64,000 bases of DNA, taken from Takakia lepidozioides. Lineage: Eukaryota > Streptophyta > Takakiopsida > Takakiales > Takakiaceae. The DNA is taken from contig CM060732.1 of NCBI GenBank assembly GCA_030704615.1, forward strand, positions 41,581,053 to 41,645,052, given 5' to 3'. Numbering within the stretch: the stretch's first letter is position 1; each line of letters begins with the position of its first letter. A program made the translations under genes and the position numbers. Of the stretch, positions 58,931 through 64,000 are shown piece after piece. The notes beneath the pieces were generated by a model. The model worked only from the letters and a program-made list of their open reading frames with translations. It did no database searches and was not told the origin of the DNA.

Positions 58931-59137
58931 AAGTAGTGTAAGCAATTCCAATAACTTATGTCCTCCTCACAAGCCCGCAATGCAATCTCAATAGATCCTA
59001 AACCCTCTTGCGGCAGTACAGAGCACCGCGACTCTAATCAGTCTCCCTGCACCCCCTAAAAGCTGAGCATTGCAGAAATGTGTCCTTAGGATGCCAGCAA
59101 ACATAATATGAGCATCATTAGGTGTAGCACATTCAAT

Positions 59138-60200
59138 TCAGGTGTCAAAAATTGCTCCGGGAGGTCCTACAAGGTCATCCATATGGAAAGCGATTATCCT
59201 GGAGTTAAGAGGCAGTGGGTTGTTGGCATTTTGAAGGGCCTGAAACTCAGCGAACAATGGCCCAATCAATTGCGCCACAGTTGTATCGATAGGTTGGACC
59301 AATTCTATTGCAACCATTGGCGGATCGAGGATATTATTGATCACAGGATACTTGCGTAACCACCTCTCCCATTTCTCGTCAAAAGCACATAAATCACCAT
59401 CCATACCTCGAGAGCAATCCATGAGAGGTCGTTTCGCAAGAAAAGAAATGAAGGGCAAGAACTTGGGAAGTTGGGATTATGAAGGTGTGCCAAGTCTCCC
59501 AAATGTGCCTTTTGTTCCACCCATGTTGCAAATCCATTACCCTCTCTCTCGTTACATAAACAAGGGTTGTCAAACAAGGGTTGTCGTGATACTTCGCAAT
59601 GTCTTCCATCACTTTCGCATATCGTTGGAGAACAACAACGGTAGAATCACTCGCCACCACAATGTTATCTTCAATCCCGTCCGAGACAATTTGTACCCAA
59701 CCAATGTGCTTCACATTGTTGGTTTCATCGAGACCAACATATCCCTTCACATTTCTCTCCGGTGGTGTGATTTGTGAGTGTTCAAGTATATCCACCACTT
59801 GCTCAAGCAAATCTCCAGGCTTTTCACCCATAATCTTCGAAATACGATTGCCCAAGAACACGATTGCAATATGATAACCTGTATGCACAACAAATTCCAA
59901 CATCCGCAATGTAAAGTCGTCGATATGACGACTCTCAATGTAGACTATTACCTGCTCCTCTGTCAATGATGATGATTCGGAGACTTCAACTTCTGCACTT
60001 GCACTGGTGGCAAAAGACTCCACTCCGCCATATTGTGACCTCTTTGGCTCTACGGACCTTCCACGCTCACTTTGAGTAATAGAATATCTCATCTCTACTC
60101 CATGACTACACTTTAGCTCCACAATCCACTCTACTGCAAGCTCGAGGATTTGTCCATTCTCCTCGACGATCAATGCTACCGACCCAATGTTTATTGGTTA
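59138..60200 (-). pseudogene. Unrecognised protein-like frame in two pieces
   Basis: A minus-strand frame open from about 60200 to 59394 (about 268 codons) encodes VALIVEENGQILELAVEW, a Ser/Glu linker, LLEQVVDILEHSQI and GYVGLDETNNVKHIGWVQIV. A second frame (59458-59138) encodes DEKWERWLRKYPVINNILD and VAQLIGPLFAEFQALQ, ending at a stop. The composition and length are those of a real protein, and the overlap suggests one frameshift near 59430. I do not recognise the family. No ATG with good context is visible at the start, so it may be the downstream part of a gene or a relic. Confidence 0.5.
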
Positions 60201-61559
60201 AATATTTATTTTTGGAAAATGGATGGGAAAGAAAAATCTCTGGTGCTGTTGGGTTTCTCTTATTATCATGGAGACACAATGTGTGCTCTTCAAATTTGTG
60301 AGGCACAATTTGGTAGAGAGAGCTTGATAGTGGGAAGTGACCATTTGTTTTCCTCAATTTGTACATGGTATTTTCCATTTTCTTTTGTTAAGAAGTCCAT
60401 GCTGCTGGAGGGAATTGTTGTGGGGTGTATGACACAAGGATGCTCAGCGAGGTATGGTAGGGAGGCTTTCCACATACATTAACAAGCAATGCGGGCACTA
60501 CATCTTTGTTCTCAGGGGGTGGGGCAGTTGATGAGGCAGAGAACTTAATTAACAAAGTACCAAAGCAGATGCTAACACCATCCAGTTGGCTTTGTTTCCA
60601 AAAGCTAGATTGAGAATGTACTCATAAGACGTAATGTACGCCTTTCTGTGTGTTTGAAAGACAGAGAGCAGCAGTGTTACTTTCTTTTCGGTCATAGCTC
60701 TTTAAGCTTGTGGTCCAGTAGTAAAGAGTTTCTGTCAGGCCTTATGTCCCTCATACTAATTTTCATCTTTCTCTTATTCTTCGGGTTTTGGTTTTGTTTC
60801 CTCTCCCATGTTTTCTTCCATTTTGTCCCATAAGCTCTATGAGCTTTCCGCACTGTTGTCCTCCCCACTTCCCGGTAAAACTAAGCCTTGCAAGCCTTCA
60901 TCAAGTGTGGTGGGCAGCTGGGAGTCCCACTCAGCTTCCTCCATTGCGTCATCATCACTGTTCTCTAGGAAATCCTCATTGGCTTTTCTCACTAAAGCAT
61001 CCAGTGGCTTGCAGCTGCATACCCAGTTTATGCAATGATTCACCCAGAAGCGCTTGGCAGCTGGGCTTAGTTTCTGTCATCAACGATGAGACCAATCTCA
61101 GCAAGCGATTAATCCTTGACAGAGAGAACCACATACACATAAGAGATATAAAGCACTCTATTTCTATTTCTCTTAGTGTCCTTGTTACAAAGCACAAGAT
61201 TGAGTAGTCTTTGGGTAACGAGAGTCTTGTATTCAGTTGAATGCTCTATCCATGTTGGCCTTCATGTGCAAGGAGTACTGCTTTTAGTTCAGTGGGCTCC
61301 AACAATTGAAGAACAATAGCAGAAGACCAGATAGCAAAATCTGTTGGACCTCATGGTTTAAACAAAGACCACACAATGGTGGATAAATTTTTCCTCTCAC
61401 TCAAGTTGCTCATAAACTTGTCACTCCCGACACCCATTTTACCTGTGATCTTCATGACTGAGGATGGAATGACCTTGATCCAACAGTCAAGAGAATGCAC
61501 TCATAAGACGTTGTTTGCCGTAGCCTTGTGGCCATTGACCCCGCGCCCAGTTTGAGCGG
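60201..61559. other. Unassigned interval with dispersed repeat pieces
   Basis: A single copy of the 51.1-51.4 kb repeat unit lies at about 60765-60855. A minus-strand exon-like frame at about 60844-61022 encodes KPLDALVRKANEDFLENS and DDDAMEEAEWDSQ before a stop; it follows an AG and may be a last exon of a lost gene. GAGAATG(T/C)ACTCATAAGACG occurs at 60612 and 61491 in the same orientation. Nothing else is supported. Confidence 0.45.
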
Positions 61560-63609
61560 AACAGAAAGGGACAGAACCTACCTCAGTCAGGGGCTGAGGT
61601 CGGTAGTAAGACTTACCTTGATAAAGGACATTGATTCAGGTTTTCCAGATATCCTCTAGAAATCCCTTCACACAAGCATCAATCTGCTGTGTGTGATTTG
61701 CCCAAAAACTAGGCCTCAGAAGGGCCTGGGCTTTTGGCTCAGCCTCGAGACTTTCAAAGTTGGTAAACAGAGGTACAGGCACAATTCTCTTGATAGATTG
61801 GAGGAGAGCTTCTCTCTGGTGAGAGTACCCCGGACAATGAATCAGAAAATGAATATTGTCTTCGGGTTGCCCACACAACGGGCAATTGCACTCTCCCTTT
61901 CCTCTCTGCTTCTGTTTACTGTTCAAAGGTAGGCTTCCTGCCCTGAGTTTAAATTTCAGTCTGGTGCCGAGAGTGGGTAGACCCTTGAGGTCATCCATGA
62001 TATCCTCCCCCATGTCACAGACTGGGGTTCAGGGAAGTTTTCTGCCTAACTTCATTTCCATCAGACAATTTTCTGGTAACAGACATGGCTTTGGACACTA
62101 CAGTCTCTAAGTCAGATTTATCCAGCAAGGTCAAGACTTGCGGGTCCAGATTCAGATCCTTGAGAATCTCTTCTACTGCCAGGACTTAGCCTGTTTGACA
62201 GGGCGGTCCTGTTTCCAAGATATAGATTGATTAACTTAGGGTATCTGGTGTTGGACATGTGTTGCAACTGACCCCACCATCTGACCTTGAATTCATCTCG
62301 TCGGGAGCTTAAGGAAGGGATGCCAAACTCACCCCGAACAGCCACATTGGCTGTTTTGGAGCATGCTGACATGCACTCCTTAAGCACCCCCACTTGAATG
62401 GCCAGAGACTTAGCCTGGTTGGAGTTATCAACCCATATAGCAGATCCGTACTCCAAGGCAGGTCTAATAACGCGGCAAAGCAAGGTTTTCTTGACCTCAG
62501 AGTTAATCCCTCTGCAGTGGAAAAATTTAGTGAGACTCGGCGCTTTGCCCTTGCCAGTTTGAACAACATTCGGGATATGTGCATCCCAGTTACAGTTGGA
62601 GAAAAACTCAACGCCCAGGTATGTGTAGGAGAGGACTGGAATCTCCTTGCTACCCAACTGCCACTTAAGATCACTTCCTCCCTCTCCTCTGTCATTGAAT
62701 GCCACCACTGCACATTTACTGACATTAGCCTCTAGCCCCCAAAGATCAAAGTATCTCTTCGCACAATCAATCAATTCCTGGGGATTGGAAGGATTCTCCC
62801 CTATGCCTGCGAAGTCATCCGCAAACATAAGGGCTGGAATGGTGGCATCACCCACCCTTAACCCAAATCCCTCACGTTCCACATCCTCGAGGAGTTGATT
62901 GATGAAAACATTGAAGAGCAGAGGGGAGAGGGTACATCCTTGAGCTACATCTTGGTCTAGGTCAAAGAAGTTAGACTTCTGTCCATTAACAGTGACAGCT
63001 TTTGGTGTGAGCATACAAGTTATGGACAACTCTCCACATTTTTCCCTTGATCCCGCAACACCAGAGGCGGAGCCATAGACCATCTCTCCACACTGTGTCA
63101 TAAGCCTTTTTGACATCCAAGAAAAAAACATAAGTGGGTTTCCCTTCTTTTTTCCTTCCCTGGATAATCTGGCTTAGAGTGAAGATATGATCCACACAGC
63201 CCCTGTTTCGCCGAAAGCCAGCTTGGCCTTCGTGAAAACAACCTCTAGATTCCAGATCGAGACGAGTACTTATAACTCTGCAAAATATCTTGCCAACAGC
63301 ATTGAGAAGCGTGATGCCACGATAGTTCCCCGTGTCCTCTCTGTCACCCTTCTTATATAGATTGACAATGACCCCCTGTCGCCAGCGAAAGGGGATCATT
63401 TCAGTCTTCCAGATAAGGTTAGAGAGGAGAACTAGGGCCTCTATCATGGGATTGCCACCGTGCTTGATAAGCTCGTTGATTATGCCATCAGGACCACCTG
63501 CTTTATATCCATTTAGATGTTCAATTGCTTCCACAATCTCAGAAGAACTAATGGGAGCGTTGTAGGCCTTTGAAATATACTCCAGTTCATCAGGGCTGTT
63601 TTGAATCAT
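61560..63609 (-). mobile_element. LINE (non-LTR retrotransposon) RT and C-terminal region
   Basis: Minus strand. RT begins near 63600 (GYKAGGPDGIINELIKHGG, NYRGITLLNAVGKIF, GQAGFRRNRGCVDHIF, FLDVKKAYDTVW), shifts frame near 62990, and continues with QGCTLSPLLFNVFINQLL and the catalytic FADD (about 62815). The region after it has the usual long linker, and a frame at 61636-62013 ends with CPLCGQPEDNIHFLIHC, a zinc-binding C-terminal motif. A 3' tail extends to about 61560. The endonuclease part is not seen upstream, so the copy is 5'-truncated, and at least two breaks make it inactive. Confidence 0.88.
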
Positions 63610-63650
63610 AGGAACAGTTATCTAGGAACAGTTATCATAGGAACAGTTAC
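63609..63650. repeat. Short tandem repeat at the LINE 5' break
   Basis: Three copies of ATAGGAACAGTTA-like sequence occur in a row, exactly where the LINE frame is lost. This may mark the truncation or an unequal repair event. Confidence 0.7.
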
Positions 63651-64000
63651 TGTGTCCTTCCATTCATCAGAGGACCCTCACTGTTAGACCTAGAAGTTCT
63701 GCCAAGGATACTTTAGTTGGTTTCAAAGGTTTTGACAATGTCAACCGATGAAGTGCACCAGAGAGTTTCCTCATCACACACATATCTAGGAATGCCGTAC
63801 TGCAAGTAATTTTACACGTGACAGGATACATAACACATCAGGAAAGTGACTATAACCACTTGCTGGTCGAAGATTGTGGGCAAGAACCAGAATTCTTTGA
63901 TAAAAAGATACTTAGTTCTTCAAAAGTACCCTACAGTTTAGGACTCCTCCATCAGAGGGTTTTGGCAGTATACTCATATCGGCACCCGGTCACTCAGGAG
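63651..64000. other. Window edge, no feature recognised
   Basis: I see no supported gene or repeat boundary in the last 350 bp. Confidence 0.45.

Overview
The window is nuclear DNA of a land plant. It has GT-AG spliced genes, a plant-type LRR receptor kinase, PLS-type PPR fragments, an F-box/kelch gene, Ty1/copia and Ty3/gypsy retrotransposons and a PIF/Harbinger-type MITE. A probable homologue of the ciliary protein JHY suggests a plant that makes flagellated sperm (bryophyte, lycophyte, fern, cycad or Ginkgo). The sequence does not let me name the species.

Layout. 1-5.1 kb: non-coding DNA with GGGTCCGGG-rich blocks, a 1.34 kb inverted-repeat element (2197-3540) and nested foldbacks (4043-5068). 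6.2-10.4 kb: a complete three-exon LRR receptor-like kinase gene (+). 11.6-23.5 kb: a phase-consistent 15-exon gene model (+, about 795 codons) whose last exons resemble JHY. 24.5-30.3 kb: a gene (+) for a protein with an acidic N-terminus, a Gly/Pro/Met-rich centre and a C-terminal RRM; its first intron holds a tandem duplication that re-copies the end of exon 1. 31.8-32.1 kb: an STT3-like pseudogene fragment (-). 33.2-36.3 kb: a 5'-truncated copia element (-).

36.3-48.9 kb: a Ty3/gypsy element (+) with a truncated 5' LTR, PBS, gag-pol, a very large extra ORF between integrase and the 3' LTR (43747-47794), a polypurine tract and a 1,088 bp 3' LTR. Nearly all its premature stops can be explained by single C-to-T or G-to-A changes. 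48.9-64 kb: a repeat-rich graveyard with a MITE beside a PPR fragment, tandem arrays with telomere-like CCCTAAA tracts, a second copia fragment (-), an F-box/kelch gene with one frameshift (-), a second PPR pseudogene (-), an unrecognised two-piece reading frame (-), and a LINE reverse transcriptase (-) near the right edge.

The host genes occupy the left half on the + strand and show no common pathway. Exon coordinates were read by eye from frame, splice sites and phase; none has been tested against transcripts.
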